Source: Undaria pinnatifida (taxonomy: Eukaryota; Sar; Phaeophyceae; Laminariales; Alariaceae). Taken from it: DNA of 64,000 bases. Below the pieces are notes generated by a model. The model made no database searches. It had not been told where the DNA came from and saw only the letters and a list, made by a program, of their open reading frames with translations. The position numbers and the translations under genes were made by a program. Positions 48,001 through 54,033 of the stretch are shown here, piece after piece. Positions within the stretch are counted from its first letter, which is position 1. Each line of letters begins with the position of its first letter. The stretch spans positions 4,030,859 to 4,094,858 of the forward strand of contig JABAKD010000016.1 of NCBI GenBank assembly GCA_012845835.1, read 5' to 3'.

Positions 48001-51000
48001 CTCATCGACTCGCGTCGAATTGTGGTATACACTTTTAAGTTTTGTCTCTCGAAGTTAGTGTTCGGTAAGATATATAACTCCGCAAGTGACCACCCATAGA
48101 AGGAAAAAGAGGTTGGCGAACCTGTGTCGTAGCGTGCATAAGCAGAGGAAGTTACTTTTCGTCGCGCGAGCGGCCACCCTATATTCTCCGCAGTCTCAAG
48201 AAACGTTGTTCTAGCTCTTGTGAAAATTGGATTCGCGATAAGCACGGCCTTGATGAAACCGTTTGCTAGGTTGCATCACCAAGGTGTCCTCTACCCCTTG
48301 AGAAACTGAACTTACGCGGTTGGGGACAAACCACTTGAACTTAGTCTGGAATGTTATTGGAAGCTCTAGAATTAAGCCCGTATCTGATAAAAGGTACAGA
48401 GCCACTTAGCCGTAAAATTAAGCCCGTTTCTGATAAAAGGTACAAAGCCACTTGTTGTAAAAGTAAGCTCATTTCTGAAAAAGGTACAGAGCCACTTAGA
48501 TGTAAAAGTAAGCCCGTTTCTGATAAAAGGTACAGAGCCAATGGCGCGAGCGGTCCACAATCGGCAGTGGAAATGTGGGCGTAATATTAAAGTACAATAC
48601 CGCAACCTTGGTCATTTCCGATAAGGCTTATGTATTACTTGCCTTGTTGATGCAGAGGGTGATGGCAAGTCCCTCGTGTAGCGCGTGCTTGACGAGCGTC
48701 TCGGTGTGCATCATCACGCCTTCCACAGCGTCGACGACAAGCACGACACCGTCACACGCTCTGCAGGAAAAAGCCAACACACGGGACCGTTCAGGCGAGG
48801 AAAAAAAAACGTCGGTTGAACGCGACCAATCAGATTTGTTGGATGGATATGGATCAGACAGAAGTCTGACGGATCACTTGAACGAGGTGAGCGACATGGA
48901 TGAGACGAACGAGATGAATGAGATGAACGGAATGAATGAGATGAATGATATGCCTCGTACAGGTTTGAGATTCAGATTTCGGTGAGTTACCCAGTCAACA
49001 CGATAGGTTAATCGGTTGTGCCGAATGGATCGTATGCACATACCGGGAGGCTGTGGCTGTCGCCCCTCCCGTTGCGACACATACTACAACACCTACTGTT
49101 ACATCTACTGTTGCGTCTACTGTAACACCGTTCGCCATACCTACTGAAATTATCTACCGTAGCACCTACTGCGATATCTACTGTAACACCGACAACAATA
49201 CCGACTGCAACGCCTACTGTACCACCTACCGTAACACCTGTTGCACCACCTACTGCCACACCCACCGTACCATCCACTGCCATACCTATTGCGCCACCTA
49301 CTGCCACACATATTGTACCATCTATTGAAACACAACCGTCACCCTTACCTCATGGCGGCGACACTTTCGTCGACAAAGTTCACGTGCCCGGGGCAGTCAA
49401 TCAGGTTCAGCAGGTACGACTTTCCCGCCGTGCTCTCCAGCACCATCGACACCGGGCAGGACTTGACCGACAGCCCCCGCTGCTGCTCGTCCACGCGAGT
49501 GTCCGTGTATCGCACTTCTTTCTGAGGGTCGAACGGCTTAACCCTGCGCGTGAAAGAACACAAGAGTGCAGCAGTGTACATCATGTCAGTGCACAACAGT
49601 TGCTGTTGTTGCTGTCACAGTGAGCAGCAGTGTATTTCAGTGCACATCAATTGTTGTTTTCACATTAACTCATCGCCACAATATAGTCCGCGAAAACTCA
49701 AGACAAGCTCCAACAACTCTAGCGGGGAAGAAAAAACAAAACAAAACAAGCACACTCCACCTGGTTTGACAAAAAAAAGCAACACTCCCTACCTGCTCTG
49801 ACAAAAACAAACAACATTCCCCACCTGCTCTGACTAACACGATTAACGCTTCCCACCTGCTCTGCCCGACCAGGACGTCCATGAGGAGGGTCTTTCCGTG
49901 CCCAAGGTGGCCGACCACGGCCGCGTGCCGCACCAGAGTCGGGGTTTCCATCAAGGAGGCCATGAACTCAGGGGAGCAGCGAGTGTCCGGCAGCTGAAAT
50001 CGCCATCGGTAATTTGCGCGAGGACGGGCACGGAGGGCGGGGATAGGGGATGCATGATGGGCCACGTGACTGGAGAAGAATCGATTATTCGATCGACTGG
50101 ATCGTCTGCAGCCCTTTTACTTTTTAGCCACTGCAGTAAAATTTCGATTCTAAATCCAAGTAGTTTGTCCCGATTGAAATTGACCGCGTTTTTCAAGGAG
50201 TAAGAATACCCCCAACTTTGTTTGGAATAACCCTTAAAATAGCATAAAAAGGTAAAAAATACCATTCAGGAACAATATGCGCAGGAGTACCATAAGGATC
50301 AGCTTCTAAATAATTATCTGGGTCCCCTAAACTATTAGGAAAATAAAATATAACAATAGATAATAATGATAATAACACAAAAAAAGCAACTAAATCTTTT
50401 ACATAAATATAAGGATAAAAATTAATATTCGCTGTTTTAGTTTTTATACCCAAAGGATTATTAGAACCGTCTTTACGTCAAAAGTAAGTTAAACACCTGT
50501 TGGGTTGATGGGACCAACTCTTAACCGTTCGGATCGGTTGGATAAGTTGACGCCGGTCGGGCCGACTGGATACGCTCGATGCCCGAATCAGCCGGCCTAC
50601 TTGGTCGGTTGGTGCTTGGTCGGTTGGTGAATGCTAGTTATCGTGCGAGCGGCGACTGGGAGGCTGTTGACACCGAGAACACCTCTACAATGGGTCCCGA
50701 AGGGTGCGCCAGCTAGCGTTGGGCTGCGAAAGCAACTGAGTTAAATCGACACACGACGCGTATGAAAATACGTGGAAGTGTGGTGAGCTAAAGCTTTATT
50801 TTTCCCCATCCCCCGGAGGATAAAAAAAAGAATTAAAAAAAAAAACTTTAAGCGGAGGAGAGCACCAGCGCAAACCTATAAATAGCACAACCCAACACAA
50901 AACGAGCGAAGCAGCTACACGCAAAGAAACACAGAAACAAGCCCACACATAGGTCTGCCTTCATACACGGAGGAGATCTGACGGACCCCGTCCCCTTTTC

Positions 51001-53759
51001 CCTCCCTCCCCTCCCCTCCCTCGCCTACATCGCGCCCCTCTACCCCCCCCTCTTCCCCACCCCCTCAAGGCAGCGCGCACCTCCTTGTCGAGCTTGGAGA
51101 AAGTTTTCGACTTGACGGGTGCGATGATTGGCTCCTCCAGACCCTGCGCATCCTCGTCGGCGGTGACCGTTGCCGCCCCCTTGTAGACGTCCTCGGCGTC
51201 GGGGTAATACCTGCCAGGAAAAATATTCGATTTTTCCGCAGGTTAGAGCAGTAACGGCGGCAATTTTGGAACTGCAAAACATTATCCCACACCAATTCCA
51301 AGACAACTGTCCCCGAAAAAATCGGTGCGGTTTTAGAAAGAACAAGAGCGCGCTGTGAGGTTAAGCGCCAGCAATGTGCAGCGGTGATAATAAGGAAACC
51401 CTATAGGGATGTCTGGGGAGGGTGCGGGAGGGCTGGGGTCCGGGAAAGTACGAAACCCACGTTTGTTTTCTTTGGCCGACTCAGTTTATAACCTCTCAAG
51501 TGTTTAGCTCGTTCCTCGTGTCCTACCAAGCATTTGCGGGGGCTGCTATACAAGTAACCCTATGCCAGAAAAAGGGGGGACTGGAACATAAGAACACCAA
51601 CATCATCGATACCAAAACCAGAGGTAATAAAACGAGCAGCGCCGACATCATAAATCTCAACACCAATAGAAATAACACGAATAGAACGTAATATTTAATA
51701 CAATGCCAACACCAAGGGCACCAACACCACCAATACCGACATCAGCAGCACCAACACTAACAGCACCAACAAAATGACGAGCAGTCCATGTATCCATCCA
51801 TCCACCCAAGCACCCATCTACCCATCCGACTACACGTGGGCGAAAACACCCAAAATCATAAAATTACTGACTGCTTGTCTCACTTCTTGTCTTCGTGGAG
51901 GACGATCGCGTCGCCGCCGACAGCCCCGTCCACATCCATCCCGTCAGTCAACTCCCCCCGAACGCCTCCCTGGAGTTCCACACGAATCAGAAAACAACGT
52001 GGAGGAAAACGCGCACCGGGTGCAGAGCGACTTAGCTACGCAAACAGAAACACATGTATACATGTCTACAAAGCAGCTAACAGTGCGAGAAAAAAACAGA
52101 GTAGAGTACAGTGGAGCTAACCTTAAGAGTACGAGAGTAGGGCAGAGTAGGCTAGGGTGCCGGAAAGTAACGTCTCACGAATGTTAACAGGTCCTATACG
52201 CTACGATGTGTATAATAGTGAACAAAAGGAAGCTTTATGAGAGACAGCATACGGGGCCTCCTGTTTCACACGATCGGGGAGCGATGTGCTCTGATTCCAT
52301 GGTTCTATTACGCGTACGCGTACACATGATGTGATAGCACAAGTTCTGAGTTACAACCCGTACGATACAGGTTACCAAAGCTTTGTAATTAGACTGCATG
52401 AGGTAGGTATTAAACGTCACCAGCCCACGAGGTCGCCCCCCGAGACTGAAGCGGTGCGAGAATAGCCGCTGACCTATATACCATATTTCCACATTCCACT
52501 CGAGCAACTGGTGCCAACCAATCTCCCCTCTGGTAACAAGATGGCGCTATCATTTACTGGCAATACTTACAACACGGGCAGTGGGTCCTTTACCACTTAA
52601 AATACGTTTACCACGGTACCTGGGATGGCTCCATCCATGATGCTTGTGTCGTAGTAACCTATAGTCGTATTATGCCATCTCTCTACAGCAGTTCCTGCGG
52701 TCGGAGCTTGTCCACAACCTCTGTTCTCGTGGTACTATAGCTATCCAAAGCTTGCAAACCTGCTCGAAGGATATCGTATCGCATAAAACATCGAGCAAGA
52801 GTCCTATACCTTACAACTGCCTACCCGGTATCATACATATACCAGATGACAGCAGACATCCATAGCACACTTTGGGCGCTCTATAGGGTGGATGGACTTC
52901 AACGGGGAAACGTGCCGACAACAGGTGACTAAAACAGCATCGGTTATACCAAGAAACCCGGAGCTGCTGAGGATGGAGATGCACCCGAGCTACAACGCAA
53001 GGAGATATCCGACACGTGCCTGGCATAATAGTATTAACATGCCGTGTACTGCTTGCGAGCTCCCCTTAGTCTGTTGGCAAGGCCGTCTCTTGTATCTAGC
53101 CGATATTGGTTTGGTACACTTGGGTCCCATAAGGATTCATACTTTCACCATGTCGTCTAGACTGCCAGCGGTTAGGATTTGTGGTGTTAGTGGAGGCGTC
53201 GGCAGTGGGCGTCTTGCCCTTCCTCGTCCTTGCTCTGCTGAAAAGTCACGACAGAGGCAGCACCAGCAGCAGCATGTGCATCATTACCAGGTACGAGTGA
53301 CACACACAAAGCCCGCGAAAACATCGTCCAAAAATGTAGGCCGATGTCAAACAGCCTGGACTTGGAAATCCTACTCATAGACTTTCACACGTCCGACGAG
53401 GTGCAACGAGACACCACTGCTGCTAATTAACCCGTTTAGCACTGCACTCCCGCTGCGGGGACAAACCACGTGAAATTTGACTAGGATGATAGGAAATGGA
53501 AAAGGGTTTAAAATAACTTATAAAAGATAAAACAGGCCCGGCAAGGTGCCTGGCACCTCCCTTGCACCGTATTTCAAACACAGCACAAATCACCAACTCG
53601 TTTATGTAACAAACACATGAATACACGTACCTCTCCATCGGCGTCCTCTTCCTCCTCCTCCTCCTCCTCTTCCTCCTCCTCCGATTCCTCTTCGCTGCTG
53701 CTGTCTCCTAGGTCCGGGCCTATGTAGTTACCGAACTCATCATACAGGTTCTCGTCCAT
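23880..53759 (-). CDS. EFTUD2: U5 snRNP 116-kDa GTPase EFTUD2 (Snu114), 23 exons, 990 aa
   Basis: EF2-like GTPase of the U5 snRNP that works with Prp8 and Brr2 in spliceosome activation and disassembly, in the nucleus. The 23 exons listed separately total 2973 bp including TAG and join without frame loss. Start [17 protein letters not shown] is the hallmark N-terminus. It is followed by a long Glu run, the HEDKKYYP block, then G1 GHLGHGKT (143-150), G3 DCPGH (210-214) and G4 NKVD (264-267). EF2-like domains II-V follow, with [45 protein letters not shown] and the C-terminal [14 protein letters not shown]. Human EFTUD2 is 972 aa, so the length fits. Introns 6 and 20 use GC donors. The gene spans 29.9 kb because the introns are packed with minisatellites and transposons. 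It appears intact. Confidence 0.96.
24150..24345 (+). mobile_element. GGGTC-rich foldback element, copy 1
   Basis: Begins CTTTCCACGGGTCATGACCC, has CCAGGAGGTGTCCGAAATTG and closes with an inverted (GGGTC)n/(GACCC)n pair at 24283-24345. Confidence 0.7.
24823..24992 (+). repeat. CACAGCTG/TTGCAAGCTG dispersed repeat, partial copy
   Basis: CTTGCAAGCTGCGTGTCATG and GATCGGTGACTCCCCTG align with the 28516 copy. Confidence 0.7.
25160..25325 (-). mobile_element. GGGTC-rich foldback element, copy 2
   Basis: Termini CTTTCCACGGGTCA and its near complement TGACCCGTGAAAAG face each other; the core reads CAGGAGGTGTTTTGAAATAT on the minus strand. Confidence 0.7.
26036..26222. repeat. AGT/ACT microsatellite
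   Basis: About 185 bp of AGT units with switches to ACT, so parts are self-complementary. Confidence 0.92.
26616..26900 (+). repeat. Dispersed repeat related to 36835-37040
   Basis: Shares TTCTGGACAAGCCTTGGTCA-type and CTTCATTTTTATCGCGCATA blocks with the minus strand of 36835-37040. Immediately followed by the tRNA-like segment. Confidence 0.65.
26920..26985 (-). repeat. tRNA-like (SINE-type) segment
   Basis: The minus strand contains GTGGGTTCAATTCTCAC, a T-arm-like hairpin with a near-consensus Pol III B box. No full cloverleaf could be drawn, so it is a tRNA-derived repeat rather than a tRNA gene. Confidence 0.5.
27192..28499. mobile_element. 1.3-kb element with about 300-bp inverted arms
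   Basis: Left arm 27192-27515 and right arm 28187-28499 are inverted copies of about 90 percent identity by eye, with termini GCAGACNACAGAAANCGGTA and its complement. The arms keep related open frames ([18 protein letters not shown] and [17 protein letters not shown]). The 670-bp centre has a roughly 96-bp tandem duplication (TTTCAACAGAATGCGGTGTA at about 27837 and 27932). No transposase seen, so non-autonomous. Confidence 0.85.
28516..28735 (+). repeat. CACAGCTG/TTGCAAGCTG dispersed repeat, longest copy
   Basis: Begins CCAGCTGTGAGATCGAAGAT, includes ATTGCAAGCTGTGCGCGATA and GGCGACTCCCCTTGGAACCA, and ends near GGGTGACGTCAATC. The same string runs in reverse at 60106-60303, and partial copies are at 24823-24992 and 39168-39305. 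Confidence 0.85.
29151..29700 (-). repeat. 550-bp dispersed repeat with conserved peptide, copy 1
   Basis: Closely matches 61476-62013 in the same orientation over its whole length. A minus-strand frame (about 29360-29690) has the peptide [31 protein letters not shown] and [15 protein letters not shown], kept in copy 2 with several conservative changes. Function unknown; likely part of a transposon or a captured gene piece. Confidence 0.85.
29703..29802 (-). repeat. 56-bp tandem duplication of the exon-22 end and 5' splice site
   Basis: CACTCCGGGGAAATGGGCAT and the adjoining CCCTGACTCACC (donor, minus strand) occur at 29759-29802 and 29703-29746. The copy covers the last 11 exon bases and about 33 intron bases with very few differences. 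Confidence 0.93.
29792..29917 (-). CDS. EFTUD2: EFTUD2 exon 22 (residues 907-948)
   Basis: [42 protein letters not shown]. Donor ATG|GTGAGT, phase 0; the donor region is duplicated. Confidence 0.95.
29918..31680 (-). other. EFTUD2 intron 21
   Basis: 1763 bp, GT-AG. Two CTG runs on the plus strand (30716-30742 and about 30920-30942). Otherwise no recognised element; 31230-31680 is AT-richer. Confidence 0.8.
31681..31779 (-). CDS. EFTUD2: EFTUD2 exon 21 (residues 874-906)
   Basis: [20 protein letters not shown] and [13 protein letters not shown]. Donor CAG|GTGGGG, phase 0. Confidence 0.95.
31780..33053 (-). other. EFTUD2 intron 20 (GC-AG), CAG/CTG-rich
   Basis: 1274 bp. Most of 31940-32200 and 32480-33010 is imperfect AGC/CAG sequence on the plus strand, with a 42-bp tandem duplication (GCGTGCGCAGCGCAAGGATC at 32551 and 32593). 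Confidence 0.85.
33054..33209 (-). CDS. EFTUD2: EFTUD2 exon 20 (residues 822-873), GC donor
   Basis: [52 protein letters not shown]. The junction is GTGCAG|GCAAGA. No GT fits the phase-0 join to DAPKPG of exon 21. Confidence 0.93.
33637..33798 (-). CDS. EFTUD2: EFTUD2 exon 19 (residues 768-821)
   Basis: [54 protein letters not shown]. Donor CAG|GTGTGT, phase 0. Confidence 0.96.
33799..34250 (-). other. EFTUD2 intron 18
   Basis: 452 bp, GT-AG. Plus-strand GGGAGGGA units (34100-34215) and GGGGTGGGGG stretches (33808-33910) make it pyrimidine-rich on the coding strand. Confidence 0.8.
34251..34397 (-). CDS. EFTUD2: EFTUD2 exon 18 (residues 719-767)
   Basis: [49 protein letters not shown]. Donor GAG|GTGCGT, phase 0. 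Confidence 0.96.
34398..34937 (-). other. EFTUD2 intron 17
   Basis: 540 bp, GT-AG, dominated by G runs on the plus strand (34430-34515 and 34593-34615). Also carries the TTGCTTGCCTAAGTCGTTTG dispersed block near 34515. Confidence 0.8.
34938..35093 (-). CDS. EFTUD2: EFTUD2 exon 17 (residues 667-718)
   Basis: [52 protein letters not shown]. Donor GAG|GTAAGG, phase 0. Confidence 0.96.
35158..35345 (-). repeat. 61-bp tandem repeat, three units, near the 3' end of EFTUD2 intron 16
   Basis: Unit starts TCTTGACTTT at 35158, 35219 and 35280. Each includes the hairpin GACGG-ACAA-CCGTC (first unit slightly decayed). Confidence 0.92.
35475..35850 (-). repeat. 14-15-bp degenerate minisatellite at the 5' end of EFTUD2 intron 16
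   Basis: Units such as ACACGGGACGACCC (plus strand) repeat about 25 times and begin within 25 bp of the donor. Confidence 0.9.
35857..35952 (-). CDS. EFTUD2: EFTUD2 exon 16 (residues 635-666)
   Basis: [20 protein letters not shown] and [12 protein letters not shown], one of the most conserved blocks of the family. Donor GAG|GTATGC, phase 0. Confidence 0.96.
35953..37745 (-). other. EFTUD2 intron 15
   Basis: 1793 bp, GT-AG. Contains a polypurine AAAGAAAAG-type tract (36460-36602), a GGTT-rich stretch near 35976-36070 and an inverted-orientation dispersed repeat at 36835-37040 related to 26616-26900. Confidence 0.8.
37746..37847 (-). CDS. EFTUD2: EFTUD2 exon 15 (residues 601-634)
   Basis: [20 protein letters not shown] and [14 protein letters not shown]. 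Donor AAG|GTGATT, phase 0. Confidence 0.95.
37848..39698 (-). other. EFTUD2 intron 14
   Basis: 1851 bp, GT-AG. Holds a roughly 90-bp tandem repeat in three diverged units (38030-38245), a diverged copy of the 151-bp unit (38490-38630), an inverted pair TCCCTCTGTAGTGC / GCACTATAGAGGGA (38701-38735), one copy of the CACAGCTG dispersed repeat (39168-39305) and a CAACTCC-type run (39580-39650). Confidence 0.8.
39168..39305 (+). repeat. CACAGCTG/TTGCAAGCTG dispersed repeat, copy in EFTUD2 intron 14
   Basis: CAGCTGTGAGCTCGATCAAT and CTTTGCAAGCTGCGTGATAC match the longer copy at 28516-28735. Confidence 0.7.
39699..39864 (-). CDS. EFTUD2: EFTUD2 exon 14 (residues 546-600)
   Basis: [31 protein letters not shown], then a Gly-rich insertion and [12 protein letters not shown]. 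Donor TCG|GTGAGG, phase 0. Confidence 0.95.
40035..40310. repeat. CAT/CAC trinucleotide-rich stretch in EFTUD2 intron 13
   Basis: About 275 bp of ATC, ACC and CAT units on the plus strand. Confidence 0.85.
40482..40765. repeat. 20-bp palindromic minisatellite in EFTUD2 intron 13
   Basis: About 13-14 units of ACATGACGGACCGTCAACAG. Each contains the perfect inverted repeat GACGG-A-CCGTC. Confidence 0.92.
40820..41175 (-). repeat. Tandem copies of the exon-13 end and 5' splice site
   Basis: The segment GAAGGAAGTAACGGCCATCA through CAGGTATGATT of exon 13 and its intron recurs 177 bp downstream with donor at 40958, and again, decayed, about 131 bp further (TTATGATT instead of GTATGATT). Confidence 0.9.
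41135..41217 (-). CDS. EFTUD2: EFTUD2 exon 13 (residues 518-544)
   Basis: [27 protein letters not shown] plus AG of Arg545. Donor GGCAG|GTATGA, phase 2; copied downstream in the intron. Confidence 0.93.
41218..41744 (-). other. EFTUD2 intron 12
   Basis: 527 bp, GT-AG. Carries one copy (about 41432-41480) of a short dispersed block TTGCTTGCCTCAGTCATTTG that also occurs at about 14445 and 34515. Confidence 0.75.
41745..41924 (-). CDS. EFTUD2: EFTUD2 exon 12 (residues 458-517)
   Basis: [39 protein letters not shown], then [18 protein letters not shown] of EF2-like domain II. Donor AAG|GTGGGA, phase 0. Confidence 0.95.
42152..42274 (-). CDS. EFTUD2: EFTUD2 exon 11 (residues 417-457)
   Basis: [18 protein letters not shown] and [13 protein letters not shown]. 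Acceptor GCCAG, donor AAG|GTGACG, phase 0. Confidence 0.92.
42275..42798 (-). other. EFTUD2 intron 10
   Basis: 524 bp, GT-AG, with a G homopolymer at about 42325-42343 and short GGCGTTAGCGTTGGTAATGG repeats. Confidence 0.75.
42799..42870 (-). CDS. EFTUD2: EFTUD2 exon 10 (residues 393-416)
   Basis: [24 protein letters not shown]. Donor CAG|GTGAGT, phase 0. Confidence 0.92.
43180..44165 (-). repeat. GGTC tetranucleotide array in EFTUD2 intron 9
   Basis: Nearly 1 kb of GGTC/GACC units with GATC and GTTG variants fills most of the 1318-bp intron and begins about 25 bp from the donor. Confidence 0.93.
44189..44362 (-). CDS. EFTUD2: EFTUD2 exon 9 (residues 335-392)
   Basis: [20 protein letters not shown] and [18 protein letters not shown]. 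Donor CAG|GTAAGC, phase 0. Confidence 0.95.
44363..45771 (-). other. EFTUD2 intron 8
   Basis: 1409 bp, GT-AG. Contains the GGGTC foldback copy 3, a G homopolymer near 44421-44449 and nothing coding. Confidence 0.8.
44812..45018 (-). mobile_element. GGGTC-rich foldback element, copy 3
   Basis: Two opposed arms of (GGGTC)n and (GACCC)n flank a core containing GTGAGATTCGAGGACCTCCT on the plus strand. The same core, AGGAGGT...GAAATNTCACGGG in the other orientation, occurs in copies 1 and 2, so this is a dispersed family rather than simple sequence. Confidence 0.7.
45772..45903 (-). CDS. EFTUD2: EFTUD2 exon 8 (residues 291-334)
   Basis: [34 protein letters not shown] (G5-like region) and TGSFAK. 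Donor AAG|GTGAGA, phase 0. Confidence 0.95.
45904..47285 (-). other. EFTUD2 intron 7
   Basis: 1382 bp, GT-AG. Short ATAAGGCGGGATCCC units repeat at 46370-46435. A diverged copy of the AGCTTCGA dispersed motif lies near 47045-47110. Confidence 0.75.
47286..47360 (-). CDS. EFTUD2: EFTUD2 exon 7 (residues 266-290)
   Basis: [19 protein letters not shown], completing G4 NKVD. Donor GAG|GTGCGT, phase 0. Confidence 0.95.
47361..48642 (-). other. EFTUD2 intron 6 (GC-AG)
   Basis: 1282 bp. Holds a roughly 46-bp tandem repeat (48390-48545, GGTACAGAGCCACTTAG core at 48393, 48439, 48483 and 48529) and one copy of a dispersed repeat at 47845-48035 that also occurs at 63498-63677. Confidence 0.85.
47845..48035 (+). 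repeat. Dispersed repeat, CTCGCGCTCCC family, copy 1
   Basis: About 190 bp shared with 63498-63677, including CTCAGATCCGGGGTCACAT and GACTCGCGTCGAATTGT. More distant relatives are at 26616-26900 (plus) and 36835-37040 (minus), sharing the CTTCATTTTTATYGCG block. Confidence 0.8.
48643..48760 (-). CDS. EFTUD2: EFTUD2 exon 6 (residues 227-265), GC donor
   Basis: [20 protein letters not shown] through ITLCINK. The junction is AACAAG|GCAAGT. Only this GC donor joins in phase 0 to exon 7 and restores NKVD; the nearby GT in AAGTAATA would shift the frame. Confidence 0.93.
49050..49348 (-). repeat. Degenerate 12-bp array at the 5' end of EFTUD2 intron 5
   Basis: Units of the type GCAGTAGGTGNN run from just inside the donor for about 280 bp. 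Many units carry AGGT, the core of a 5' splice site. Confidence 0.85.
49349..49543 (-). CDS. EFTUD2: EFTUD2 exon 5 (residues 162-225)
   Basis: Contains [18 protein letters not shown] (switch I region) and [15 protein letters not shown] (G3). Ends VAAM plus AG at donor AG|GTAAGG, phase 2. Confidence 0.95.
49755..49864 (-). repeat. Four tandem 32-bp copies of the exon-4 5' splice site
   Basis: CAGAGCAGGT occurs at 49857-49864, 49825-49832 and 49793-49800, with a diverged CAAACCAGGT at 49761-49768 (coordinates of the 8-bp core on the plus strand). Spacing is exactly 32 bp each time and each core is followed by a GT donor. The exon-4 frame remains open through all four. Confidence 0.93.
49857..49993 (-). 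CDS. EFTUD2: EFTUD2 exon 4 (residues 116-160), P-loop exon
   Basis: [18 protein letters not shown], then [23 protein letters not shown] with the G1 nucleotide-binding loop. Donor CAGAGCAG|GTGGGA, phase 2, is the first of four tandem copies. Confidence 0.95.
50205..50475 (-). pseudogene. cob: Nuclear copy of mitochondrial cytochrome b (cob) fragment (NUMT) in EFTUD2 intron 3
   Basis: An AT-rich insert that translates on the minus strand as the C-terminal half of cytochrome b: [67 protein letters not shown]. It is uninterrupted over about 90 codons and stops matching after GGILT. Cytochrome b is the quinol-oxidising membrane subunit of complex III. Base composition differs sharply from the flanking intron, as expected of a recent organelle-to-nucleus insertion. 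It carries only the last part of the gene and cannot function here. Confidence 0.9.
51081..51210 (-). CDS. EFTUD2: EFTUD2 exon 3 (residues 73-115)
   Basis: YYPDAEDVY through [19 protein letters not shown]. Donor GAG|GTGCGC, phase 0. Confidence 0.93.
51211..51883 (-). other. EFTUD2 intron 2
   Basis: 673 bp, GT-AG. 51590-51780 is a loose ACC/AAC/ATC trinucleotide-rich stretch on the plus strand. Confidence 0.75.
51884..51969 (-). CDS. EFTUD2: EFTUD2 exon 2 (residues 44-71)
   Basis: Small exon beginning [10 protein letters not shown] and ending AIVLHEDK plus two bases of the next Lys, donor AA|GTGAGA, phase 2. Found by the conserved LHEDKKYYP block across the junction. Confidence 0.9.
51970..53630 (-). 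other. EFTUD2 intron 1
   Basis: 1661 bp, GT-AG. Several open frames but no recognised gene, repeat family or RNA. Confidence 0.8.
53631..53759 (-). CDS. EFTUD2: EFTUD2 exon 1 (residues 1-43)
   Basis: Start [17 protein letters not shown], then a Ser/Glu stretch with an unbroken run of Glu, ending DADGE at GAG|GTACGT, phase 0. Confidence 0.95.
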
Positions 53760-54033
53760 ATTGCTCGCCGGCCCGCCCGCTCACTCGCCCCCGACTCAGC
53801 CGCCCCGACCAAGGGTCTGCTCCGAACTCCCCGTCCTTCCCGGGCAAGGTACTCTACTGCTGCTGACTGTCGCCGTAGGCTTCGTTTGCTTTGGATTCTC
53901 CGTCCAGTCAGTCGTCGGCGCAGGCAGTGCCGCACACGGTGAAATCAAAAACGAATACGTCCTTTACTTGGAATCGATCTGACGGCCTCGCCTCGTCGAG
54001 TTACCCGTGCGCTTGCTTCCCCCCGCCCACTGG

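Noticed and set aside
48636-48643. GT donor (AAGTAATA) just inside the EFTUD2 exon-6 end
   Set aside because: It would leave phase 1 and shift exon 7 out of frame; the GC donor restores NKVD.
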